Source: Setophaga petechia (Eukaryota > Chordata > Aves > Passeriformes > Parulidae). From it: DNA of 64,000 nucleotides. The position numbers were made by a program, and so were the translations under genes. The stretch's first letter is position 1, and each line of letters begins with the position of its first letter. Under the pieces are notes generated by a model, which saw only the letters and a list, made by a program, of their open reading frames with translations, was not told the DNA's origin and made no database searches. Shown piece by piece: positions 34,869 through 47,194 of the stretch. The stretch covers positions 496,001 to 560,000 of the forward strand of contig JANCRA010000125.1 of NCBI GenBank assembly GCA_024362935.1. Direction: 5' to 3'.

Positions 34869-36870
34869 TACTATTTTCTATCACTTTGAGAGCTGCTAAC
34901 ACAATCCCAGTGCTGTGTACCAATTAACTTGTCACTGCACTGCAGTAAGTGTTTCTTGTCACCTACATCTAAGCAAATAGCTTTTTCACTATGTCTCGCA
35001 AGGAGAAAACCTTCCTGCTCACTAAACAACTTCCATCGTGTTGTAGATGTTGCACAGAGGGCTTCAGAGTGTTCTCTAACAAGAAAAAGAAAGTTGTCTA
35101 AGACGCCTTCCTTTCAAGTGTTAATGTGAAGGGAAAGGCGAGAGAGTGGGAAAGTACTGTTTTCTAGCACTTTGCAGGCTGCTAACACAATCGCAGTGCT
35201 GTGTAGCAGTTAGCTTTTCAGTGCACTGCAGTAAGTGTTTCTTGTCACCTGCATCTAAGCAAATAGCTTTATCACTCTGTCTAGCAAGGAGAAAACCTTC
35301 TTGCTCACTAAACATTTCCTATCGTGTTCTAGAAGTTGCACAGAGGGCTGCAGTGTGTTTTGCAGCAAGAAAAAGAAAGTTGTCTAAGACGCCTTCCTTT
35401 CAAGTATTAATGTGAAGGGAAAGGCAAGAGAGTGGGAAAGTACTGTTTTCAAGCACTTTGCAAGCTGCTAACACAGTACTAGTGCTGTGTAGCAGTTAGC
35501 TGTTCAGTGCACTGCAGTAAGTGTTTCTTGTCACCTACATCTAAGCAAAAAGCTTTTTCACTATGTCTCGCAAGGAGAAAACCTTCCTGCTCACTAAACA
35601 ACTTCCATCGTGTTGTAGATGTTGCAGAGAGGGCTGCAGAGTTTTTTGACACAAGAAAAAGAAAGTTGTCTAAGATGCCTTCCTTTTAAGTATTAATGTG
35701 AAGGGAAAGGCAAGAGAGTGGGAAAGTACTGTTTTCTAGCACTTTGCAAGCTGCTAACACAATCCCAGTGCTGTGTAGCAATTAGCTTGTCAGTGCACGG
35801 CAGTAAGGGTTTCTTGTAACCTGCATCTAAGCAAATAGCTTTTTCACTATGTCTCGCAAGGAGAAAACCTTCCTGCTCACTAAACATTTCCTATCGTGTT
35901 CTAGAACTTGCACAGAGGGCTGCAGTGTGTTTTGACACAAGAAAAAGAAAGTTGTCTAAGACGCCTTCCTTTCAAGTATTAATGTGAAGGGAAAGGCAAG
36001 AGAGTGGGAAAGTACTGTTTTCTAGCACTTTGCAAGCTGCTAACACAGTACTAGTGCTGTGTAGCAGTTAGCTTTTCAGTGCAGTGCAGTAAGTGTTTCT
36101 TGTCACCTACATCTAAGCAAAAAGCTTTTTCACTATGTCTCGCAAGGAGAAAACCTTCCTGCTCACTAAACAACTTCCATCGTGTTGTAGATGTTGCAGA
36201 GAGGGCTGCAGAGTTTTTTGACACAAGAAAAAGAAAGTTGTCTAAGATGCCTTCCTTTCAAGTATTAATGTGAAGGGAAAGGCAAGAGAGTGGGAAAGTA
36301 CTGTTTTCTAGCACTTTGCAAGCTGCTAACAGAATATCAGTGCTGTGTAGCAGTTAGCTTTTCAGTGCACTGCAGTAAGTGTTTCTTGTCACCGACATCT
36401 AAGCAAATAGCTTTTTCACTATGTCTCGCAAGGAGAAAACCTTCTTGCTCACTAAACATCTCCTATCGTGTTCTAGAAGTTGCACAGACGGCTGCAGTGT
36501 GTTTTGCAAAATATAAAAGAAAGTTGTCTAAGACGCCTTCCTTTTAAGTATTAATGTGAAGGGAAAGGCAAGAGAGTGGGAAAGTACTGTTTTCTAGCAC
36601 TTTGCAGGCTGCTAACACAATCCCAGTTCTGTGTAGCAATTAGCTGTTCAGTGCACTGCAGTAAGTGTTTCTTGTCACCTACATCTAAGCAAATAGCTTT
36701 TTCACTATGTCTCGCAAGGAGAAAACCTTCCTGCTCACTAAACAACTTCCATCGTGTTGTAGATGTTGCATAGAGGGCTGCAGAGTTTTTTGACACAAGA
36801 AAAAGAAAGTTGTCTAAGATGCCTTCCTTTCAAGTATTAATGTGAAGGGAAAGGCAAGAGAGTGGGAAAG
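34869..36870. repeat. 2002-bp seven-monomer HOR unit, copy 1 of block 10
   Basis: x1 34869, x2 35155, x3 35441, x4 35727, x5 36013, v4 36299, v5 36585. Its v4 carries ACCGACATC and TATAAAAG (36512-36519), as every v4 except the last in a long block. Confidence 0.9.
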
Positions 36871-38872
36871 TACTATTTTCTATCACTTTGAGAGCTGCTA
36901 ACACAATCCCAGTGCTGTGTACCAATTAACTTGTCACTGCACTGCAGTAAGTGTTTCTTGTCACCTACATCTAAGCAAATAGCTTTTTCACTATGTCTCG
37001 CAAGGAGAAAACCTTCCTGCTCACTAAACAACTTCCATCGTGTTGTAGATGTTGCACAGAGGGCTTCAGAGTGTTCTCTAACAAGAAAAAGAAAGTTGTC
37101 TAAGACGCCTTCCTTTCAAGTGTTAATGTGAAGGGAAAGGCGAGAGAGTGGGAAAGTACTGTTTTCTAGCACTTTGCAGGCTGCTAACACAATCGCAGTG
37201 CTGTGTAGCAGTTAGCTTTTCAGTGCACTGCAGTAAGTGTTTCTTGTCACCTGCATCTAAGCAAATAGCTTTATCACTCTGTCTAGCAAGGAGAAAACCT
37301 TCTTGCTCACTAAACATTTCCTATCGTGTTCTAGAAGTTGCAGAGAGGGCTGCAGAGTTTTTTGACACAAGAAAAAGAAAGTTGTCTAAGATGCCTTCCT
37401 TTCAAGTATTAATGTGAAGGGAAAGGCAAGAGAGTGGGAAAGTACTGTTTTCAAGCACTTTGCAAGCTGCTAACACAGTACTAGTGCTGTGTAGCAGTTA
37501 GCTGTTCAGTGCACTGCAGTAAGTGTTTCTTGTCACCTACATCTAAGCAAAAAGCTTTTTCACTATGTCTCGCAAGGAGAAAACCTTCCTGCTCACTAAA
37601 CAACTTCCATCGTGTTGTAGATGTTGCAGAGAGGGCTGCAGAGTTTTTTGACACAAGAAAAAGAAAGTTGTCTAAGATGCCTTCCTTTTAAGTATTAATG
37701 TGAAGGGAAAGGCAAGAGAGTGGGAAAGTACTGTTTTCTAGCACTTTGCAAGCTGCTAACACAATCCCAGTGCTGTGTAGCAATTAGCTTGTCAGTGCAC
37801 GGCAGTAAGGGTTTCTTGTAACCTGCATCTAAGCAAATAGCTTTTTCACTATGTCTCGCAAGGAGAAAACCTTCCTGCTCACTAAACATTTCCTATCGTG
37901 TTCTAGAACTTGCACAGAGGGCTGCAGTGTGTTTTGACACAAGAAAAAGAAAGTTGTCTAAGACGCCTTCCTTTCAAGTATTAATGTGAAGGGAAAGGCA
38001 AGAGAGTGGGAAAGTACTGTTTTCTAGCACTTTGCAAGCTGCTAACACAGTACTAGTGCTGTGTAGCAGTTAGCTTTTCAGTGCAGTGCAGTAAGTGTTT
38101 CTTGTCACCTACATCTAAGCAAAAAGCTTTTTCACTATGTCTCGCAAGGAGAAAACCTTCCTGCTCACTAAACAACTTCCATCGTGTTGTAGATGTTGCA
38201 GAGAGGGCTGCAGAGTTTTTTGACACAAGAAAAAGAAAGTTGTCTAAGATGCCTTCCTTTCAAGTATTAATGTGAAGGGAAAGGCAAGAGAGTGGGAAAG
38301 TACTGTTTTCTAGCACTTTGCAAGCTGCTAACAGAATATCAGTGCTGTGTAGCAGTTAGCTTTTCAGTGCACTGCAGTAAGTGTTTCTTGTCACCTACAT
38401 CTAAGCAAATAGCTTTTTCGCTATGTCTCGCAAGGAGAAAACCTTCTTGCTCACTAAACATCTCCTATCGTGTTCTAGAAGTTGCACAGACGGCTGCAGT
38501 GTGTTTTGCAAAATGTAAAAGAAAGTTGTCTAAGACGCCTTCCTTTTAAGTATTAATGTGAAGGGAAAGGCAAGAGAGTGGGAAAGTACTGTTTTCTAGC
38601 ACTTTGCAGGCTGCTAACACAATCCCAGTTCTGTGTAGCAAATAGCTGTTCAGTGCACTGCAGTAAGTGTTTCTTGTCACCTACATCTAAGCAAATAGCT
38701 TTTTCACTATGTCTCGCAAGGAGAAAACCTTCCTGCTCACTAAACAACTTCCATCGTGTTGTAGATGTTGCATTGAGGGCTGCAGAGTTTTTTGACACAA
38801 GAAAAAGAAAGTTGTCTAAGATGCCTTCCTTTCAAGTATTAATGTGAAGGGAAAGGCAAGAGAGTGGGAAAG
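36871..38872. repeat. 2002-bp seven-monomer HOR unit, copy 2 of block 10
   Basis: x1 36871, x2 37157, x3 37443, x4 37729, x5 38015, v4 38301, v5 38587. x2 has lost its own 3' marks (CACAGAGGGC, TTTTGCAGCAAG) and carries v3-type GTTGCAGAGAGG and TTTTTTGACAC. Its v4 is the AAAATGTAAAAG form, expected for the last copy, with a private TTTTTCGCTATG. v5 has GCATTGAGGG. Confidence 0.9.
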
Positions 38873-39158
38873 TACTGTTTTCTAGCACTTTGCAGGCTGC
38901 TAACACAATCCCAGTGCGGTGTACCAATTAACTTGTCACTGCACTGCAGTAAGGGTTTCTTGTCACCTATATCTAAGCAAATAGCTTTTTCACTATGTCT
39001 CGCAAGGAGAAAACCTTCTTGCTCACTAAACATTTCCTATCTTGTTCTAGAAGTTGCACAGAGGGCTGCAGTGTGTTTTGACACAAGAAAAAGAAAGTTG
39101 TCTAAGACGCCTTCCTTTCAAGTATTAATGTGAAGGGAAAGGCAAGAGAGTGGGAAAG

Positions 39159-40745
39159 TACTGTTTTCTAGCACTTTGAAAGCTGCTTACCCAATCCCAG
39201 TTTTGTGCCGCTTCGTAGTTCGTCGTTCAGAAGCTGCCGCCGTCTCTTTTTCCCGGAGAAGGAGAAGACGCTTCTTGGCGCGAAGAATCTGGTGTCGTTA
39301 CGCCGATCGCGGCGTGCTCCGGAGAACAGCTACGGCCGAGAGACACCCGGAAGCGGCGCTTAAAGGCACAGTGCTCCGTCTCCTGGTCTTTAGCGTCTCC
39401 TGCCGGCTACACCTTAGCAAAAAGCTTTTTCATTATGTCTCGCCAGGAGAAACTGTGTCTGTTCACAAAAAACCTCCCATCGTGCTCTAGAGGTTGCAGG
39501 CAGCTCTGCAGAGTGTTTTGCAACAAGAAAAAGTAACTTGTCCAAAAAAGCCATCAATTCGAATGTTCCTGGAAAGGGAAAATGCAGGAGAGCGGATAGG
39601 TACTGTTTTCTACCAGTTTGCAAGCTGGACACACAATCCCAGTGTTATACTACGATTGACTTTGCAGTGCACTGTAATAATTGCCTATTGTTACTACATC
39701 TAAGCCAATAGCATTTGTATTATATCTCTTCAGGAGAAACTGTACCAGTTCAGAAAACAACTCTCATTTTTTCTACAAGTTGCACGGAGGTGTGCAGAGT
39801 GTTTTGCAAGAAGCAAAAGAAAGTTGTCCAAAACTGCTGCCATTTGAATAGTAATGCGAATGGAAAAGGCAGGAGAGTAGAAAGGTGCTGTTTTCTATCT
39901 GTTTGTAAGCTGCTTACACAATCCCAGAGTTGTGCAGCAATTAGTTTTTCAGTGCACTGTAGTAGGTGCCTCTTTTCACCTGCATCTAAGCAAATTGCTT
40001 TTTCCCCATGTCTCGCAAGGAGAAACTGAGCCAGTTCAGAAAACATCTCCCATCGAGTTCTAGAGATTGCAGGCAGGTGTGCAGAGTGTTTTGCAAGAAG
40101 CAAAAGAAAGTTGTCTAAAACGCCTTGCATTCAAATAGAAATGTGAATAGAAAAGGCAGGAGAAGGGAGAGGTACTGTTTTCTATCAGTTTGCAACCTGC
40201 TTACACAATCTGCGTGTTGTGCAGCAATTAGCTTGCAGTGCACTGTAGTAGGTGCCTCTTTTCACCTATATCTAAGCAAATTGCTTTTTCCCCATGTCTT
40301 GCAAAGAGAAACTGAGCCAGTTCAGAAAATATCTCCCATCGACTTCTAGAGATTGCAGGCAGGTGTGCAGAGTGTTTTGCAAGAAGCCAAAGAAAGTTGT
40401 CTAAAATTCTTTCCATTCGAATAGTAATGTGCATGGAAAAGGCAGGAAGAGTGGAAAGGTACTGTTTTCTATCACTTTGCAAGCTGGGCACACAATCCCA
40501 GTGTTGTGCATCTATTAACTTTGCAGTGCACTGCAGTAACTGCCTGTGGTAACCTATATCTAAGCAAAAAGCTTTTTCACGATCTCTCACTAGGAGAAAA
40601 TGTTCCTGCTCATTAAACAACTTCCATCGTGCTGTACAGGTTGCACAGAGGGCTGCAGAATGTTTTGCAGCAAGAAAAAGAAAGTTGTCTAAGACGCCTT
40701 CCTTTCAAGTATTAATGCGAAGGGAAAGGCAAGAGAGTGGGAAAG
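39159..40745. repeat. HOR core 11 (A-B-C-D-E, 1587 bp), Y haplotype
   Basis: A 39159-39600, B 39601-39885, C 39886-40172, D 40173-40459, E 40460-40745; CpG-dense segment 39207-39410. A combines GTCGTTACG with GTGCTCCGG, a pairing not seen in other cores, and has TTCGTCGTTCAG. Confidence 0.95.
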
Positions 40746-42175
40746 TACTGTTTTCTAGCACTTTGCAAGCTGCTAACACAATCGCAGTGCTGTGTAGCAG
40801 TTAGCTTTTCAGTGCACTGCAGTAAGAGTTTCTTGTCACCTACATCTAAGCAAATAGCTTTTTCACTATGTCTCGCAAGGAGAAAACCTTCTTGCTCACT
40901 AAACATCTCCTATCGTGTTCTAGAAGTTGCACAGGCGGCTGCAGTGTGTTTTGCAAAATGTAAAAGAAAGTTGTCTAAGACGCCTTCCTTTTAAGTATTA
41001 ATGTGAAGGGAAAGGCAAGAGAGTGGGAAAGTACTGTTTTCTAGCACTTTGCAGGCTGCTAACACAATCCCAGTTCTGTGTAGCAGTTAGCTTTTCAGTG
41101 CACTGCAGTAAGTGTTTCTTGTCACCTGCATCAAAGAAAATAGCTGTATCACTCTGTCTAGCAAGGAGAAAACCTTCTTGCTCACTAAACATCTCCTATC
41201 GTGTTCTAGAAGTTGAACAGAGGGCTGCAGTGTGTTCTGTAACAAGAAAAAGAAAGTTGTCTAAGACGCCTTCCTTTCAAGTATTAATGTGAAGGGAAAG
41301 GCAAGAGAGTGGGAAAGTACTGTTTTCTAGAACTTTGCAAGCTGCTAACACAGTACTAGTGCTGTGTAGCAGTTATCTTTTCAGTGCAGTGCAGTAAGTG
41401 TTTCTTGTCACCTACATCTAAGCAAAAAGCTTTTTCACTATGTCTCGCAAGGAGAAAACCTTCCTGCTCACTAAACAACTTCCATCGTGTTGTAGATGTT
41501 GCAGAGAGGGCTGCAGAGTTTTTTGACACAAGAAAAAGAAAGTTGTCTAAGATGCCTTCCTTTCAAGTATTAATGTGAAGGGAAAGGCAAGAGAGTGGGA
41601 AAGTACTGTTTTCTAGCACTTTGCAAGCTGCTAACAGAATATCAGTGCTGTGTAGCAGTTAGCTTTTCAGTGCACTGCAGTAAGTGTTTCTTGTCACCTA
41701 CATCTGAGCAAATAGCTTTTTCACTATGTCTCGCAAGGAGAAAACCTTCTTGCTCACTAAACATCTCCTATCGTGTTCTAGAAGTTGCACAGACGGCTGC
41801 AGTGTGTTTTGCAAAATGTAAAAGAAAGTTGTCTAAGACGCCTTCCTTTTAAGTATTAATGTGAAGGGAAAGGCAAGAGAGTGGGAAAGTACTGTTTTCT
41901 AGCACTTTGCAGGCTGCTAACACAATCGCAGTGCGGTGTACCAATTAACTTGTCACTGCACTGCAGTAAGGGTTTCTTGTCACCTATATCTAAGCAAAAT
42001 GCTTTTTCACTATGTCTCGCAAGGAGAAAACCTTCTTGCTCACTAAACATTTCCTATCTTGTTCTAGAAGTTGCACAGAGGGCTGCAGTGTGTTTTGACA
42101 CAAGAAAAAGAAAGTTGTCTAAGACGCCTTCCTTTCAAGTGTTAATGTGAAGGGAAAGGCAAGAGAGTGGGAAAG
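40746..42175. repeat. Variable block 11: v1-v2-v3-v4-v6 (v5 missing)
   Basis: Monomers start at 40746, 41032, 41318, 41604 and 41890. v5 is cleanly absent with register kept. v2 and v6 carry the lineage marks of blocks 8, 9 and 14 (41137 A; GCAAAATGCTTTTTC), and v2 has a further private CATCAAAGAAAATAG. Confidence 0.92.
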
Positions 42176-43762
42176 TACTGTTTTCTAGCACTTTGAAAGC
42201 TGCTTACCCAATCCCAGTTTTGTGCCGCTTCGTAGTTCGCCGTTCAGAAGCTGCCGCCGTCTCTTTTTCCCGGAGAAGGAGAAGACGCTTCTTGGCGCGA
42301 AGAATCTGGTGTCCTTACGCCGATTGCGGCGTGCTCCGGAGAACAGCTACGGCCGAGAGACAGCCGGAAGCGGCGCTTAAAGGCACAGTGCTCCGTCTCC
42401 TGGTCTTTAGCGTCTCCTGCCGGCTACACCTTAGCAAAAAGCTTTTTCATTATGTCTCGCCAGGAGAAACTGTGTCTGTTCACAAAAAACCTCCCATCGT
42501 GCTCTAGAGGTTGCAGGCAGCTCTGCAGAGTGTTTTGCAACAAGAAAAAGTAACTTGTCCAAAAAAGCCATCAATTCGAATGTTCCTGGAAAGGGAAAAT
42601 GCAGGAGAGCGGATAGGTACTGTTTTCTACCAGTTTGCAAGCTGGACACACAATCCCAGTGTTATACTACGATTGACTTTGCAGTGCACTGTAATAATTG
42701 CCTATTGTTACTACATCTAAGCCAATAGCGTTTGCATTATATCTCTTCAGGAGAAACTGTACCAGTTCAGAAAACAACTCTCATTTTTTCTACAAGTTGC
42801 ACGGAGGTGTGCAGAGTGTTTTGCAAGAAGCAAAAGAAAGTTGTCCAAAACTGCTGCCATTCGAATAGTAATGCGAATGGAAAAGGCAGGAGAGTGGAAA
42901 GGTGCTGTTTTCTATCTGTTTGTAAGCTGCTTACACAATCCCAGAGTTGTGCAGCAATTAGTTTTTCAGTGCACTGTAGTAGGTGCCTCTTTTCACCTGC
43001 ATCTAAGCAAATTGCTTTTTCCCCATGTCTCGCAAGGAGAAACTGAGCCAGTTCAGAAAACATCTCCCATCGAGTTCTAGAGATTGCAGGCAGGTGTGCA
43101 GAGTGTTTTGCAAGAAGCAAAAGAAAGTTGTCTAAAACGCCTTGCATTCAAATAGAAATGTGAATAGAAAAGGCAGGAGAAGGGAGAGGTACTGTTTTCT
43201 ATCAGTTTGCAACCTGCTTACACAATCTGCGTGTTGTGCAGCAATTAGCTTGCAGTGCACTGTAGTAGGTGCCTCTTTTCACCTATATCTAAGCAAATTG
43301 CTTTTTCCCCATGTCTTGCAAAGAGAAACTGAGCCAGTTCAGAAAATATCTCCCATCGACTTCTAGAGATTGCAGGCAGGTGTGCAGAGTGTTTTGCAAG
43401 AAGCCAAAGAAAGTTGTCTAAAATTCTTTCCATTCGAATAGTAATGTGCATGGAAAAGGCAGGAAGAGTGGAAAGGTACTGTTTTCTATCACTTTGCAAG
43501 CTGGGCACACAATCCCAGTGTTGTGCATCTATTAACTTTGCAGTGCACTGCAGTAACTGCCTGTGGTAACCTATATCTAAGCAAAAAGCTTTTTCACGAT
43601 CTCTCACTAGGAGAAAATGTTCCTGCTCATTAAACAACTTCCATCGTGCTGTACAGGTTGCACAGAGGGCTGCAGAATGTTTTGCAGCAAGAAAAAGAAA
43701 GTTGTCTAAGACGCCTTCCTTTCAAGTATTAATGCGAAGGGAAAGGCAAGAGAGTGGGAAAG
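42176..43762. repeat. HOR core 12 (A-B-C-D-E, 1587 bp), X haplotype
   Basis: A 42176-42617, B 42618-42902, C 42903-43189, D 43190-43476, E 43477-43762; CpG-dense segment 42224-42427. A has a private CGCCGATTGCGG where others have CGCCGATCGCGG: one CpG is lost, a C to T change of the kind CpG deamination produces. Confidence 0.95.
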
Positions 43763-45192
43763 TACTATTTTCTATCACTTTGAGAGCTGCTAACACAATC
43801 CCAGTGCTGTGTACCAATTAACTTGTCACTGCACTGCAGTAAGTGTTTCTTGTCACCTACATCTAAGCAAATAGCTTTTTCACTATGTCTCGCAAGGAGA
43901 AAACCTTCTTGCTCACTAAACATCTCCTATCGTGTTCTAGAAGTTGCACAGGCGGCTGCAGTGTGTTTTGCAAAATGTAAAAGAAAGTTGTCTAAGACGC
44001 CTTCCTTTTAAGTATTAATGTGAAGGGAAAGGCAAGAGAGTGGGAAAGTACTGTTTTCTAGCACTTTGCAGGCTGCTCACACAATCCCAGTTCTGTGTAG
44101 CAGTTAGCTTTTCAGTGCACTGCAGTAAGTGTTTCTTGTCACCTGCATCTAAGCAAATAGCTGTATCACTCTGTCTAGCAAGGAGAAAACCTTCTTGCTC
44201 ACTAAACATCTCCTATCGTGTTCTAGAAGTTGAACAGAGGGCTGCAGTGTGTTCTGTAACAAGAAAAAAAAAGTTGTCTAAGACGCCTTCCTTTCAAGTA
44301 CTAATGTGAAGGGAAAGGCAAGAGAGTGGGAAAGTACTGTTTTCTAGAACTTTGCAAGCTGCTAACACAGTACTAGTGCTGTGTAGCAGTTATCTTTTCA
44401 GTGCAGTGCAGTAAGTGTTTCTTGTCACCTACATCTAAGCAAAAAGCTTTTTCACTATGTCTCGCAAGGAGAAAACCTTCCTGCTCACTAAACAACTTCC
44501 ATCGTGTTGTAGATGTTGCAGAGAGGGCTGCAGAGTTTTTTGACACAAGAAAAAGAAAGTTGTCTAAGATGCCTTCCTTTCAAGTATTAATGTGAAGGGA
44601 AAGGCAAGAGAGTGGGAAAGTACTGTTTTCTAGCACTTTGCAAGCTGCTAACAGAATATCAGTGCTGTGTAGCAGTTAGCTTTTCAGTGCACTGCAGTAA
44701 GTGTTTCTTGTCACCGACATCTAAGCAAATAGCTTTTTCACTATGTCTCGCAAGGAGAAAACCTTCTTGCTCACTAAACATCTCCTATCGTGTTCTAGAA
44801 GTTGCACAGACGGCTGCAGTGTGTTTTGCAAAATATAAAAGAAAGTTGTCTAAGACGCCTTCCTTTTAAGTATTAATGTGAAGGGAAAGGCAAGAGAGTG
44901 GGAAAGTACTGTTTTCTAGCACTTTGCAGGCTGCTAACACAATCCCAGTTCTGTGTAGCAATTAGCTGTTCAGTGCACTGCAGTAAGTGTTTCTTGTCAC
45001 CTACATCTAAGCAAATAGCTTTTTCACTATGTCTCGCAAGGAGAAAACCTTCCTGCTCACTAAACAACTTCCATCGTGTTGTAGATGTTGCATAGAGGGC
45101 TGCAGAGTTTTTTGACACAAGAAAAAGAAAGTTGTCTAAGATGCCTTCCTTTCAAGTATTAATGTGAAGGGAAAGGCAAGAGAGTGGGAAAG

Positions 45193-47194
45193 TACTATTT
45201 TCTATCACTTTGAGAGCTGCTAACACAATCCCAGTGCTGTGTACCAATTAACTTGTCACTGCACTGCAGTAAGTGTTTCTTGTCACCTACATCTAAGCAA
45301 ATAGCTTTTTCACTATGTCTCGCAAGGAGAAAACCTTCCTGCTCACTAAACAACTTCCATCGTGTTGTAGATGTTGCACAGAGGGCTTCAGAGTGTTCTC
45401 TAACAAGAAAAAGAAAGTTGTCTAAGACGCCTTCCTTTCAAGTGTTAATGTGAAGGGAAAGGCGAGAGAGTGGGAAAGTACTGTTTTCTAGCACTTTGCA
45501 GGCTGCTAACACAATCGCAGTGCTGTGTAGCAGTTAGCTTTTCAGTGCACTGCAGTAAGTGTTTCTTGTCACCTGCATCTAAGCAAATAGCTTTATCACT
45601 CTGTCTAGCAAGGAGAAAACCTTCTTGCTCACTAAACATTTCCTATCGTGTTCTAGAAGTTGCACAGAGGTCTGCAGTGTGTTTTGCAGCAAGAAAAAGA
45701 AAGTTGTCTAAGACGCCTTCCTTTCAAGTATTAATGTGAAGGGAAAGGCAAGAGAGTGGGAAAGTACTGTTTTCAAGCACTTTGCAAGCTGCTAACACAG
45801 TACTAGTGCTGTGTAGCAGTTAGCTGTTCAGTGCACTGCAGTAAGTGTTTCTTGTCACCTACATCTAAGCAAAAAGCTTTTTCACTATGTCTCGCAAGGA
45901 GAAAACCTTCCTGCTCACTAAACAACTTCCATCGTGTTGTAGATGTTGCAGAGAGGGCTGCAGAGTTTTTTGACACAAGAAAAAGAAAGTTGTCTAAGAT
46001 GCCTTCCTTTTAAGTATTAATGTGAAGGGAAAGGCAAGAGAGTGGGAAAGTACTGTTTTCTAGCACTTTGCAAGCTGCTAACACAATCCCAGTGCTGTGT
46101 AGCAATTAGCTTGTCAGTGCACGGCAGTAAGGGTTTCTTGTAACCTGCATCTAAGCAAATAGCTTTTTCACTATGTCTCGCAAGGAGAAAACCTTCCTGC
46201 TCACTAAACATTTCCTATCGTGTTCTAGAACTTGCACAGAGGGCTGCAGTGTGTTTTGACACAAGAAAAAGAAAGTTGTCTAAGACGCCTTCCTTTCAAG
46301 TATTAATGTGAAGGGAAAGGCAAGAGAGTGGGAAAGTACTGTTTTCTAGCACTTTGCAAGCTGCTAACACAGTACTAGTGCTGTGTAGCAGTTAGCTTTT
46401 CAGTGCAGTGCAGTAAGTGTTTCTTGTCACCTACATCTAAGCAAAAAGCTTTTTCACTATGTCTCGCAAGGAGAAAACCTTCCTGCTCACTAAACAACTT
46501 CCATCGTGTTGTAGATGTTGCAGAGAGGGCTGCAGAGTTTTTTGACACAAGAAAAAGAAAGTTGTCTAAGATGCCTTCCTTTCAAGTATTAATGTGAAGG
46601 GAAAGGCAAGAGAGTGGGAAAGTACTGTTTTCTAGCACTTTGCAAGCTGCTAACAGAATATCAGTGCTGTGTAGCAGTTAGCTTTTCAGTGCACTGCAGT
46701 AAGTGTTTCTTGTCACCGACATCTAAGCAAATAGCTTTTTCACTATGTCTCGCAAGGAGAAAACCTTCTTGCTCACTAAACATCTCCTATCGTGTTCTAG
46801 AAGTTGCACAGACGGCTGCAGTGTGTTTTGCAAAATATAAAAGAAAGTTGTCTAAGACGCCTTCCTTTTAAGTATTAATGTGAAGGGAAAGGCAAGAGAG
46901 TGGGAAAGTACTGTTTTCTAGCACTTTGCAGGCTGCTAACACAATCCCAGTTCTGTGTAGCAATTAGCTGTTCAGTGCACTGCAGTAAGTGTTTCTTGTC
47001 ACCTACATCTAAGCAAATAGCTTTTTCACTATGTCTCGCAAGGAGAAAACCTTCCTGCTCACTAAACAACTTCCATCGTGTTGTAGATGTTGCATAGAGG
47101 GCTGCAGAGTTTTTTGACACAAGAAAAAGAAAGTTGTCTAAGATGCCTTCCTTTCAAGTATTAATGTGAAGGGAAAGGCAAGAGAGTGGGAAAG
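45193..47194. repeat. 2002-bp seven-monomer HOR unit, copy 1 of block 12
   Basis: x1 45193, x2 45479, x3 45765, x4 46051, x5 46337, v4 46623, v5 46909. x2 carries T at 45671 (GAGGTCTGCAG). v4 carries TATAAAAG at 46836-46843. Confidence 0.9.

Larger units (their letters stand above)
33440..39158. repeat. Variable block 10: 20 monomers (6 + two 7-mers), one 1-bp deletion
   Basis: v1h 33440 (285 bp: the stretch reads GCAAAATAAAAAG near 33650 where others have GCAAAATGTAAAAG), v2 33725, v3 34011, v4 34297, v5 34583, then two 2002-bp seven-monomer units from 34869 and 36871, and v6 at 38873. The total is 5719 bp, 20 x 286 minus 1. The first v4 has an E-like patch at 34487-34497. The second x2 (37157) has a v3-like patch at 37343-37392. 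Confidence 0.92.
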
